This document shows positions 16,466-23,949 of a stretch of DNA of 35,487 nucleotides, piece by piece. The position numbers were made by a program, and so were the translations under genes. The DNA is from Salinivirgaceae bacterium (GTDB lineage Bacteria > Bacteroidota > Bacteroidia > Bacteroidales > Salinivirgaceae). The notes beneath the pieces were generated by a model, which was not told the DNA's origin, did no database searches, and saw only the letters and a list, made by a program, of their open reading frames with translations. The DNA lies in assembly GCA_002869335.1 (NCBI GenBank), contig PKTE01000364.1, forward strand, positions 1 through 35,487, written 5' to 3'. Each line of letters opens with the position of its first letter. Within the stretch, counting starts at the first letter, position 1.

Positions 16466-17558
16466 ATGGTAATAAAAGAACAAATAAAAGAAGTTGAAAA
16501 ACGTCTGGACGCGTTGAGGAGGCATCTTTGACATCGATAAGCTGAGAGTTGAAGTAGAAGAGGAAGAAGCAAAAACACAAGATGAAAATTTCTGGGATGA
16601 CCCCAAAAGTGCAGAGCAGCAGTTGAAAAAAATTACCCAACTTAAAAGCTGGGTAAAAGAGTACGATGATGCTATTGCAAAATATGAAGATATAAAAGTT
16701 CTCATGGACTTTTTTGAAAGTGGCGAAGGGGATGAAGCTGAAATTGAGCAACAATTTAACAATTTGGTGGAAGCTATTGAGGAGCTTGAGTTTCGGAACA
16801 TGCTTCAAAAAGAGGAAGACCCCCTGGGAGCAATTCTTAAAATTAATGCTGGAGCTGGAGGAACTGAAAGTAATGATTGGGCTCAAATGCTTATGCGCAT
16901 GTACATCATGTGGGGCGAAAAAAACAATTATAAAGTAAAGGAATTATCACTTCTTCCTGGCGATGAAGTTGGGGTCAAGTCTGTTACACTTCAGTTTGAA
17001 GGCGATTATGGATATGGTTACCTTAAGTCTGAGAATGGAGTGCATCGTTTAGTGAGATTGTCACCATTTAATGCTCAGCATAAAAGACAAACATCCTTTG
17101 CCTCAGTATTTGTGTCTCCAATGATTGACGATTCTATCGAAATTGATGTAAATCCAGCTGATATTAGTTGGGATACTTTTCGGTCCAGTGGGGCAGGCGG
17201 CCAGAATGTAAATAAAGTGGAAACAGGTGTTCGTTTGCGTCATGAGCCATCCGGCATTGTAATTGAAAATACGGAGAGTCGCTCGCAACATGCAAATAAA
17301 GAAAATGCCATGCGATTGCTCAAGTCTCAACTCTACGAAATAGAATTACAAAAGCGAAGAGAAGAACAAGCCAAAGTTGAGGGGCAGAAAATGAAAATAG
17401 AGTGGGGGTCGCAAATTAGAAATTATGTGCTTCATCCCTATAAAATGATCAAAGATGTACGTACAAATGTTGAAACATCTGATGTTAACGGCGTACTCGA
17501 TGGAGATATAAATATGTTTATAAAAGCCTATTTAATGGAGTTTGGAGGAGTTCTATAA
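16466..17558 (+). CDS. prfB: Peptide chain release factor 2 (programmed +1 frameshift)
   Basis: RF2 recognises UGA and UAA and triggers peptide release. The gene is in two frames: ATG 16466 to the UGA at 16529-16531 (21 residues, MVIKEQIKEVEKRLDALRRHL), then after a +1 shift GAC at 16530 through the stop at 17556-17558, giving 363 residues in all. The stop-codon tripeptide SPF is at residues 199-201, and the catalytic GGQ at 244-246 lies in SGAGGQNVNKVETGVRLRH. Methylation of that glutamine by PrmC, encoded just upstream, is expected. RF2 level controls its own synthesis: scarce RF2 leaves UGA unread and favours the shift. An in-frame TTG at 16623 would remove the N-terminal domain and is not the real start. 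Confidence 0.96.
16516..16532 (+). promoter_or_regulatory. RF2 programmed frameshift site
   Basis: GAGGAGG-CAT-CTTTGAC. The Shine-Dalgarno-like AGGAGG (16517-16522) lies three bases before the slippery CTT, followed by the in-frame UGA and C. Order and spacing match the classical E. coli prfB site (AGGGGG-TAT-CTTTGAC). Confidence 0.95.
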
Positions 17559-17588
17559 AAATGAGGATGGAAGGCTGAAAAAAAATAT

Positions 17589-17596
17589 TAAATTTG
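17589..17596 (+). promoter_or_regulatory. -7 box very close to the ATG of the next gene
   Basis: TAAATTTG is a perfect TAnnTTTG box ending only 7 bp before the ATG at 17604, so transcription may start at or just before the start codon. No clear -33 TTG is seen; the upstream sequence is an A tract. Confidence 0.45.
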
Positions 17597-17603
17597 TAGC
17601 ACT

Positions 17604-18044
17604 ATGATACAAAAAATCATAACGGTAATACTTTTCAGTGTGTTTCTTTTTAACCTAAACACACATGCTCAGTGTGGTAATGAACTGAAAAGAGAAGCCT
17701 ATGAAAAGATTAAAGGCGGTACATATCTGAAAGACTTCCGCATCCGATTTGAAGAATCCTCAAAGAAAAATCCTGATAGTGAGGAGTTTACTATCATGCT
17801 TTACAAGGGCGTTCGTTATCGTTTTGTTTTGAAAAATGATAAAACCAAAGAAGGTGAGGCAGTCATAAAGTTATATGACGATTTTAAGATTTATGCATCT
17901 TCTTATGATGGCGCTTCTGCTACGCATCACAATGTTTTTGAATTCTTTTGCCAAAAAACACAAGCATATTATGTATCCGGTCATTTTTTAGATGGTAAAA
18001 AAGGATGCGCCATAATTATGTTGGGCAATATGGGTAAATATTAA
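17604..18044 (+). CDS. Secreted or periplasmic protein of unknown function
   Basis: A 146-residue protein. Residues 1-23 form a signal peptide (IITVILFSVFLFNLNTHAQ), so the mature protein begins near C24; there is no good lipobox pattern. The mature part is mixed alpha/beta and has two cysteines far apart (CGNELKR at the start and FFCQKTQAYY near residue 118), plus a third in KKGCAIIMLG. These could form a disulphide. The ending GCAIIMLGNMGKY is reminiscent of small exported proteins seen only in Bacteroidota, but I cannot name a family. It may head a run with the ArsC-like, crotonase-like and CAP genes, which follow with gaps of 10 bp or less. Confidence 0.7.
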   Translation: MIQKIITVILFSVFLFNLNTHAQCGNELKREAYEKIKGGTYLKDFRIRFEESSKKNPDSEEFTIMLYKGVRYRFVLKNDKTKEGEAVIKLYDDFKIYASSYDGASATHHNVFEFFCQKTQAYYVSGHFLDGKKGCAIIMLGNMGKY

Positions 18045-18054
18045 ATGTATTATT

Positions 18055-18396
18055 ATGTTCAAAATTTATCATAACCCTCGCTGTAAAAAAAGCAGGGCTG
18101 GATTAGCCTATTTAGAAAGTAAAGTAGATAATTTCGAAATTGTTAAGTATTTAGATGATACCTTATCATCCGATCAGTTAAAATCTTTGATTGATAAAAC
18201 AGGCAAAAAGCCTATAGAAATCATTCGTAAGCAAGAGGATTATTTCAAAAAGAATATGAAAGGTAAGGAGTTAAGTGATAATGAGCTAATCAAAGAAATG
18301 GCTGCCAATCCAAAACTCATTGCACGCCCGATTGTTGAAATGGGTAATAAAGCGGTTCTTGCAGAACCACCGGAAGAAATCGATAAATTATTGTAA
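18055..18396 (+). CDS. ArsC/Spx-family thioredoxin-fold protein
   Basis: This 113-residue protein has the ArsC fold. The N-terminus FKIYHNPRCKKSRAGLAYL carries the family NPxCxxSR active-site loop with the single cysteine at C10. ARPIV (about residue 91) holds the second conserved arginine of glutaredoxin-linked arsenate reductases. The third arginine, normally in the segment after that strand, is missing: the sequence reads AVLAEPPEEI. No arsR, arsB or acr3 gene is near. Arsenate reduction is therefore uncertain, and a general thiol role of the YffB/Spx type is equally possible. The gene is 10 bp downstream of the secreted unknown and 1 bp before the crotonase-like gene. Confidence 0.85.
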   Translation: MFKIYHNPRCKKSRAGLAYLESKVDNFEIVKYLDDTLSSDQLKSLIDKTGKKPIEIIRKQEDYFKKNMKGKELSDNELIKEMAANPKLIARPIVEMGNKAVLAEPPEEIDKLL

Positions 18397-18397
18397 A

Positions 18398-19177
18398 GTG
18401 GAAACTACTGTAATAGCTTTTAAAGAAGGAGGCAAAGGAATAATCCAACTCAATCGGGTTGCTGAAAAAAATACTTTCAATAGGGAATTTGCCATTGCCC
18501 TAAATCATCATCTAAATAAATTTGAAGAAGATAAAGAGGTTAGAGTTGTAATAATTGAAGCAGAAGGGAAGCATTTTAGTACTGGAATCGGACTTGAGAA
18601 CTTCGATAAAACCGATGCCTATGAGATGAAAGAACTTCTGAAACTAATGGATTTGCACAACCATACCATTGCAAAAATGAAGAAACCGGTTATCTCTTCG
18701 GTTAAAGGATATGGAATTGCAAATGGATCTGGTTTAGCATTTGCCTCTGATTTGGTCGTGGCAGCAGCTGATGCCGTATTTGGAACCACAGCCATCAGGG
18801 TTGGATTGGCATGCTTAGGACCTGCTATTCCGCTTTCAAGGCATGTTACTCGTAAAAAACTAATGCAAATGCTCATGACTGGTAATTTTGTTTCAGCAGT
18901 TGAGGCATATGATCTGGGACTAGTGAATTGGGTTGTTGACCCGGCTGATCTTAGGAAAAAAACGCACGAAGTGGCAGATGAATTAATAGAGAAAAATCCG
19001 CATGCGCTTGCAGCCATAAAGGATGTTGTTTATCGAGCTACGGAATTACCATATCAACAAGCTCTTGATGCTGCTACAGACATCTTTACACATCTCTCTG
19101 TACATAAGAATGCACATCATGGTGTGGAGGCTTTTTCAGCAAAAAAGAAACCAAATTGGCCTGAAAAGAATGTATAA
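18398..19177 (+). CDS. Enoyl-CoA hydratase/isomerase (crotonase) family protein lacking both catalytic Glu
   Basis: A 259-residue crotonase-fold protein. The chosen start is GTG 18398 (VETTVIAFKEGG), one base after the previous stop; an earlier in-frame ATG at 18320 would lie inside the ArsC-like gene and add a basic tail unlike the family. FSTGIGLENF is the first oxyanion-hole segment and SVKGYGIANGSGLAFASDLV the second. Aligned without gaps to rat mitochondrial hydratase (GGGCELA ... FGQPEI), the two catalytic glutamates are G and A here (NGSGLA and TTAIRV). It is therefore unlikely to hydrate enoyl-CoA by the usual mechanism; isomerase, thioesterase or hydrolase activity remains possible. 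No other beta-oxidation gene is nearby. Confidence 0.85.
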   Translation: METTVIAFKEGGKGIIQLNRVAEKNTFNREFAIALNHHLNKFEEDKEVRVVIIEAEGKHFSTGIGLENFDKTDAYEMKELLKLMDLHNHTIAKMKKPVISSVKGYGIANGSGLAFASDLVVAAADAVFGTTAIRVGLACLGPAIPLSRHVTRKKLMQMLMTGNFVSAVEAYDLGLVNWVVDPADLRKKTHEVADELIEKNPHALAAIKDVVYRATELPYQQALDAATDIFTHLSVHKNAHHGVEAFSAKKKPNWPEKNV

Positions 19178-19624
19178 ATGACAAGTGTTTTATTAATAAT
19201 ATTATCCATTTTTTTATTTACTTCTTGTGAAGATAGCGATAGTCTTTTTGGACCTCCATCAGATGTTGCCGATAATATCTTTGACCATATAAATCATTAT
19301 CGACTAATGAGCGGGCTTGAAGTCCTGGAAAAACATCCGGACTTAAATCAATTAGCTTCTGATCATGCAGAAGATATGGCCCAAAATGAAAATGTTAGTC
19401 ATTTCAATCAGACTTTTCGTTATAACTACGTGGTTGAAGAATTATCCATGTCAAAATATGCTGAAATTGTTGAAGAGGGGGACTTATATGGAAGGGATTT
19501 GATTGAGAAATGGTCCAATAATGAAGATTTAGAATCCGTTATAATCGGAGATTACAAGTATATTGGTATTGGAGTGCATGGTAGTGGCGATGAGTTATAT
19601 GCAACTATTATTTTTACCAAGTAG
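19178..19624 (+). CDS. CAP/SCP-domain lipoprotein
   Basis: This 148-residue exported protein begins directly at the stop of the crotonase gene. The signal ends in LFTSC, a usable lipobox with C17 as the lipidated residue. A CAP (YkwD/PR-1-like) domain covers about 33-148: NHYRLMSGLEVLEKHPDLNQLASDHAEDMA, then SHFN and a closing YKYIGIGVHGSGDELYATIIF strand pair. The first histidine (in SDHAEDMA) and SHFN are present. The usual W-x-x-S-x-x-H segment reads EKWSNNEDLES, so that histidine is lost. The domain is short. Its biochemical role is unknown; related proteins bind lipids or peptidoglycan-like ligands. Confidence 0.8.
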   Translation: MTSVLLIILSIFLFTSCEDSDSLFGPPSDVADNIFDHINHYRLMSGLEVLEKHPDLNQLASDHAEDMAQNENVSHFNQTFRYNYVVEELSMSKYAEIVEEGDLYGRDLIEKWSNNEDLESVIIGDYKYIGIGVHGSGDELYATIIFTK

Positions 19625-19682
19625 TCGGTTAAGTCAAAGATTTTTTCGAACTTTACATTAAACAATCAAAACATATATCATT

Positions 19683-21074
19683 ATGAGTTATCGTATTGAA
19701 AAAGACACACTTGGAGATGTTCAGGTGCCCGCTGATAAGTATTGGGGTGCTCAAACAGAACGTTCAAGAAATAACTTTCCCATTGGAGATCCAGCTTCAA
19801 TGCCTATTGAAATTATTGAAGCTTTTGGCTATTTGAAAAAAGCGGCTGCCATTACCAATCACAAACTTGGCGTTCTTGATGAAGCCAAAAAGAATGCAAT
19901 TTCGCAAGTTTGCGATGAAATCATTGATCATCAATTAGATGATCAATTCCCATTAGTAATATGGCAGACTGGCTCTGGAACACAGAGCAATATGAACGTA
20001 AATGAAGTTGTAGCCAACAGGGCACATGTTTTAGCAGGAAATAAATTAGGCGAAGGAACTCGTGCTATACACCCGAATGATGACGTGAATAAGTCACAAT
20101 CGTCAAATGATACTTTCCCCACAGCAATGCACATTGCAGCATATAAAATATTGGTTGAAAACACTATACCTTCCATTGAGAAATTGCGCAATGCACTTGA
20201 TGAAAAGGCTAAAGCAATGGATGATGTTGTAAAAATTGGACGTACGCACTGGATGGATGCAACACCATTGACATTAGGACAGGAGTTTTCAGGGTATGTA
20301 TCGCAATTAGATCACGGATTGAATGCAGTTAATAATTCATTAAGCCATTTAAGTGAATTAGCTCTTGGTGGAACAGCTGTGGGTACAGGATTAAATACGC
20401 CCAAAGGATATGCTGAAGAAGTTGCAAAAACCATTGCGGAACTTACAGGACACGATTTTGTAACGGCTGATAATAAATTTGAATCACTTGCAGCTCACGA
20501 TGCAATCGTAGAAGCCCATGGGGCACTTAAGATGTTAGCAGTGAGTATTATGAAAATAGCGAACGATATTCGTATGCTTGCCTCTGGACCGCGTTCAGGT
20601 ATTGGCGAAATTATAATTCCGGCCAACGAGCCAGGCTCATCAATTATGCCAGGTAAAGTTAATCCAACACAGGTAGAAGCTATTACAATGGTGGCTGCAC
20701 AAGTTATGGGTAACGATGTGGCAATTACTGTTGGCGGATCAAATGGACACTTTGAGCTTAATGTATTTAAGCCAATGATGATTGCTAACTTCTTGCAGTC
20801 TGCTCGCTTACTTGGTGATGCTGCAGTAGCATTTACCGATAATCTGGTTGTTGGTATTGAGCCTAACCATGATCGTATTAAGGAATTACTGGATAAATCA
20901 TTAATGTTAGTTACAGCTTTAAATACAAAAATCGGTTATGAGAAAGCTGCTAAGATTGCAAAAACTGCCTATGCCGAAGGAGCAACATTAAAAGAAACAG
21001 CTGTTAAATTGGGTTATCTCACAGCTGAAGAGTTTGATGAGTGGGTTGTGCACTCTAAAATGATTGGTAGATAA
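19683..21074 (+). CDS. fumC: Class II fumarate hydratase FumC
   Basis: Fumarase interconverts fumarate and malate in the TCA cycle, as an iron-independent homotetramer. The 463 residues match the family. [29 protein letters not shown] and [18 protein letters not shown] are active-site segments, and the signature [13 protein letters not shown] begins at G318 with the catalytic serine in it. The block around [20 protein letters not shown] favours fumarase over aspartate ammonia-lyase. The gene lies 58 bp after the CAP gene, so it may have its own promoter, although no good TAnnTTTG box was found. A two-way terminator separates it from the minus-strand Omp85 gene. Confidence 0.95.
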   Translation: MSYRIEKDTLGDVQVPADKYWGAQTERSRNNFPIGDPASMPIEIIEAFGYLKKAAAITNHKLGVLDEAKKNAISQVCDEIIDHQLDDQFPLVIWQTGSGTQSNMNVNEVVANRAHVLAGNKLGEGTRAIHPNDDVNKSQSSNDTFPTAMHIAAYKILVENTIPSIEKLRNALDEKAKAMDDVVKIGRTHWMDATPLTLGQEFSGYVSQLDHGLNAVNNSLSHLSELALGGTAVGTGLNTPKGYAEEVAKTIAELTGHDFVTADNKFESLAAHDAIVEAHGALKMLAVSIMKIANDIRMLASGPRSGIGEIIIPANEPGSSIMPGKVNPTQVEAITMVAAQVMGNDVAITVGGSNGHFELNVFKPMMIANFLQSARLLGDAAVAFTDNLVVGIEPNHDRIKELLDKSLMLVTALNTKIGYEKAAKIAKTAYAEGATLKETAVKLGYLTAEEFDEWVVHSKMIGR

Positions 21075-21090
21075 TCACAAATAATATTAT

Positions 21091-21130
21091 AAAAAAGAAG
21101 GTTGCCTGAACGAGGCAACCTTTCTTTTTA
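21091..21130. terminator. Bidirectional terminator between fumC and the Omp85 gene
   Basis: GGTTGCCT (21100-21107) and AGGCAACC (21113-21120) around GAACG, with an A-rich 5' flank and a T-rich 3' flank, so it can end transcription from either side. It overlaps the stop codon of the minus-strand gene. Confidence 0.85.
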
Positions 21131-22801
21131 AAAGCTATTGATGTATCCAAAATGAATTTTGGCGTTATTTAGTTGAAATCTTGTATTATTGTAGCGGCCA
21201 ATTGCATATGAAATAGAGAATATGCCTGCGTTAGTATGAAGATTCAATCCTGTTCCAATGCCTATCGCATTTTTAATCATGGTTTTATCGGCTGGTTTCA
21301 TTTTAAATGTCCCAATATCTGCAAATAACTTAAAGTGACTCAGATTTTCGAATAGCCATCGCAACTCAATCGTGCTCGTATTGTATGAAGTACTTAAAAA
21401 CTCATTTTCATCAAACCCACGAAAAGTTTTAAGTCCGCCCGCTCTTAAATATTCATTTACATATAACTTCTTATCTGAATATATTCCAGCATATAAGTGT
21501 CTTAGATTAAGCGTCCAATTTTTATATAAAGGAATAAAACCCTCTAATTTAAGTTTGCCATCGATATATCCAGCTTGAATTTCATTATTTAAAGAGTCAA
21601 AAGTGTTTCTTTTACCGCCGCTTATGTCAATAGCAAATTCATATCCTTTTGATGGATTGAGATATACGTCTTGTTTTTTTATTGCAAGGGTTATTCCTGT
21701 CCCATACGTATTTGTTTTTCTAATATTAATACTGTCTATTGGATTTAATACTATAGTTTGTTTGTTTTTATAGTAACCTGATGCTGTGTTTGATCCGTTA
21801 AAGAAGATAAATATACCTGTGCGGCTTTCAATATCAACAAAAGAGGTATCTTGTTTGAGCATTTTTATTTGCCCGTCAAATCCTAATGGTAATCTGAAAA
21901 AGTAAGGCCATTTTAATCCTGCGTCAAGTTCCTGACTGAACCGATCATTTTTTTTCCAATTTAGTTTTAAATTTTCACCTCGTCCAATTGCATTGTTTAA
22001 AGTGAGATCAATATCGCCAGTAACTAAATACTTATTATCACGGTCCGGATCAGGAATGATACCAACAAGGCCATTGAAATAATTAGATTTTTTTTCACCC
22101 AGATTTAATTCTGTGCGAGCCAAACCATTCCCAAATGTTATAGATGGATTTGTTTTTAGTTGCAAAAATGCAAGTTGATCAATTTTTTGTGGAATTTTTT
22201 TGAAAGATGACTCATTGTATGGCTCTCCGGGTTTTATGTTCAAATAGCCAGACAAAAAACTTTTTGAAATCTTGAATCGATTATATATTACCGAGTCGAA
22301 AGCATAAAATTTTCCCTGAGTAATATATAGTGTCAAATCTAAAGAGTCGTTTTTAATAGTGTTTTTTGGAGTTAAAAAAGCAAAAGGATATCCATTGTTT
22401 TCGTATATATTTAAGATCTTTTCCTGATATTGATTTAACTTGATAAGGTTTACCGGCTGACCTTTTTTATTTTTATATTTTGGTAATTTGAAAGTATTTG
22501 AACCCTCATTAACACTTCTCATTGATTTCCAAAAAATTTGCCTCCCCTTATAAATGTATGCCCTTGCCGAATCAGCTTTTTCGATTAGAGTGTCAGCCGA
22601 AGCATTTATATAACCATCTTTTTGAAGATTAGTCACATTATTATTAATGATGTTTTTGAATTGTTCCAGATCATCAACTTTTTGGGTTGTTTTTGTAGAA
22701 TCATCTATAAAAACAATTTCGCCGATAAATTGTGAGTATACTTTACCAGATGCAGTGATAAGGAACAGTATAAATATATAAAATGTGATCCTTTTATTCA
22801 T
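21128..22801 (-). CDS. Omp85-superfamily (BamA/TamA-like) outer-membrane protein
   Basis: This 557-residue protein has a signal peptide (about 1-24, ending KVYSQ). Residues about 25-240 look like POTRA-type periplasmic domains; the stretch NQYQEKILNIYENNGYPFAFL and the following strand/helix pattern fit a POTRA. The rest is a beta-barrel of the bacterial surface antigen (D15) type. The Omp85 signature is GGLKTFRGFDENEF with R461-G-F, the lid-lock loop, and the last residue is phenylalanine as in BAM substrates. It is too short to be BamA, so TamA-like or another accessory assembly or lipid-transport role is inferred. GGAGGAA lies directly before the ATG, closer than a normal Shine-Dalgarno. 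It is divergent from the secreted unknown at 23070. Confidence 0.85.
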   Translation of the reverse strand: MNKRITFYIFILFLITASGKVYSQFIGEIVFIDDSTKTTQKVDDLEQFKNIINNNVTNLQKDGYINASADTLIEKADSARAYIYKGRQIFWKSMRSVNEGSNTFKLPKYKNKKGQPVNLIKLNQYQEKILNIYENNGYPFAFLTPKNTIKNDSLDLTLYITQGKFYAFDSVIYNRFKISKSFLSGYLNIKPGEPYNESSFKKIPQKIDQLAFLQLKTNPSITFGNGLARTELNLGEKKSNYFNGLVGIIPDPDRDNKYLVTGDIDLTLNNAIGRGENLKLNWKKNDRFSQELDAGLKWPYFFRLPLGFDGQIKMLKQDTSFVDIESRTGIFIFFNGSNTASGYYKNKQTIVLNPIDSINIRKTNTYGTGITLAIKKQDVYLNPSKGYEFAIDISGGKRNTFDSLNNEIQAGYIDGKLKLEGFIPLYKNWTLNLRHLYAGIYSDKKLYVNEYLRAGGLKTFRGFDENEFLSTSYNTSTIELRWLFENLSHFKLFADIGTFKMKPADKTMIKNAIGIGTGLNLHTNAGIFSISYAIGRYNNTRFQLNNAKIHFGYINSF

Positions 22802-23069
22802 TTCCTCCGTTTCGGCTAATTATAGGTTGAAATATAATAAATTCAAGAGAAATTAGCAGTTATTATTCCATTAGAACAGCTGACAATAGTAATAATAACA
22901 TATTTTATTCGTTTTTATTATAAAATGAATATAGCGATGACGTTAATCTTTAGGGTTTTAAACAATTTCAAATTTATTTTGTAAACATTTGTAAAATTGT
23001 CTATATTTATTTTTTAAATGTTTGTGTGTTTAATCGGAAATAAATGCACGAGCATTTTTGGAGAACCAA
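22802..23069. other. Divergent AT-rich intergenic region
   Basis: 268 bp between the Omp85 gene and the secreted unknown. A 10-bp-spaced direct repeat TTTGTAAA occurs at 22978-22985 and 22988-22995. A promoter candidate for the rightward gene is listed separately. For the leftward gene only a one-mismatch -7 box (TATATTTC on the minus strand) was seen. No small gene is apparent. Confidence 0.5.
22978..23009 (+). promoter_or_regulatory. Promoter candidate for the secreted unknown at 23070
   Basis: TTTG at 22978-22981, 20 bp, then TATATTTA at 23002-23009, which differs only in the last base from TAnnTTTG. The predicted leader is about 55 bases. Confidence 0.4.
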
Positions 23070-23858
23070 ATGAAAAAAGTACTCATAGTTTCATTGCTGG
23101 TTTCGATCGTGGTGTCAGTTTTTGCACAGGATGATCGTAGTATTTTATTTAGAAAAGAGATACTATGGATGCCTGAAATAAGCACTAATGGATATGGAAT
23201 TAGTTATGTTTCTATGAAAAGACGCGCTTTAGACAGCTATTTTTACTGGAAAATTAATCTTAATGAAATTAAACACAGAAAGGAGATAAAAGGTGTAAAC
23301 CCAAAATATCCTAATGAAAACCAGTTTATTTATGGTAAAGTTAATCATGCTTATCCATTAGGGTTTAGGGTAGGGTATCAAAAAAAAATTGTCATTAAAC
23401 AAAACCCAAGAGCCATAGGAATTCGATACTATTATGGTGCGGGTGTCGAAATGGCGATTTTAAAACCAGCCTTTTATCAAATCGAATTAATTTATTCACA
23501 GGATAGTAGTGTGATAATTACAGATCAGTTTGATCCGGAATTTCACAATGTGAATAATATTAAAGAGAGAGCATCCTGGTTTAAAGGAGCTGATATGTTA
23601 AAAATTGTTCCCGGAGGTTCACTAGAAGCAGGTTTGATAGTGGATTTCTCCCGTAGACCAGGCAGAATACACGGAGTAGGCTTAAGTGCCAATATCCGAA
23701 CATTTATTTTGCCTGTTGAAGTTCTGGCAGGTGAGCCAAATCGAAGAATCTATTTTGGATTTAGCTTATCATATGTGTGGGGTAAATATTTTGATTATAA
23801 AACCCCTGAAGATTCAAATAAAAAGCATAATGGATGGGGAGTGTTAAAAAAATCTTAA
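23070..23858 (+). CDS. Exported protein of unknown function, probably outer-membrane associated
   Basis: A 262-residue protein starting at ATG 23070 (MKKVLIVSLLVSIVVSVFAQDD), a clean signal peptide; an in-frame TTG at 23058 would only add four residues. The mature part has alternating strands with aromatic ends (YGISYVSMKRRALDSYFYW, GFRVGYQKKIV, AIGIRYYYGAGVEMAI, RRIYFGFSLSYVWG) that fit a small beta-barrel. The sequence ends with a short charged tail, not a terminal aromatic. A glycine-rich motif KIVPGGSLEAGLIVDFSRR lies near residue 190. I do not recognise a named family. It is divergent from an Omp85 gene and upstream of a T9SS protein; a functional link is possible but not shown. Confidence 0.7.
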   Translation: MKKVLIVSLLVSIVVSVFAQDDRSILFRKEILWMPEISTNGYGISYVSMKRRALDSYFYWKINLNEIKHRKEIKGVNPKYPNENQFIYGKVNHAYPLGFRVGYQKKIVIKQNPRAIGIRYYYGAGVEMAILKPAFYQIELIYSQDSSVIITDQFDPEFHNVNNIKERASWFKGADMLKIVPGGSLEAGLIVDFSRRPGRIHGVGLSANIRTFILPVEVLAGEPNRRIYFGFSLSYVWGKYFDYKTPEDSNKKHNGWGVLKKS

Positions 23859-23881
23859 CGAATGCTTTTAAGATTTTTTAA
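23844..23881 (+). terminator. AT-rich hairpin after the secreted unknown
   Basis: TTAAAAAAATCTTAA (including the stop codon) pairs with TTAAGATTTTTTAA at 23868-23881 across a 9-nt loop, with one bulged A. The T-rich 3' arm suggests a terminator, though the stem is weak because it is almost all A-T. Confidence 0.5.
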
Positions 23882-23949
23882 ATTAGACAAATATTTTCTA
23901 TCTTGCCACTTTATTTATGTAAATTAAAGTTTATAAAATTATAAAGTTT

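Noticed and set aside
16314-16886. Minus-strand open frame across recX and prfB
   Set aside because: It is antisense to two well-supported genes, has low-complexity F/L/S-rich composition and no recognisable domain.
16623-17558. Shorter prfB starting at TTG 16623
   Set aside because: It would lose the N-terminal helical domain; the full gene from ATG 16466 through the programmed frameshift is clear.
18320-18397. Upstream ATG for the crotonase-like gene
   Set aside because: It lies inside the ArsC-like gene in another frame and adds a basic tail foreign to the family; GTG 18398 sits exactly at the junction.
19683-21074. Aspartate ammonia-lyase instead of fumarase
   Set aside because: The two families share [11 protein letters not shown], but the flanking segments such as [20 protein letters not shown] match fumarase better.
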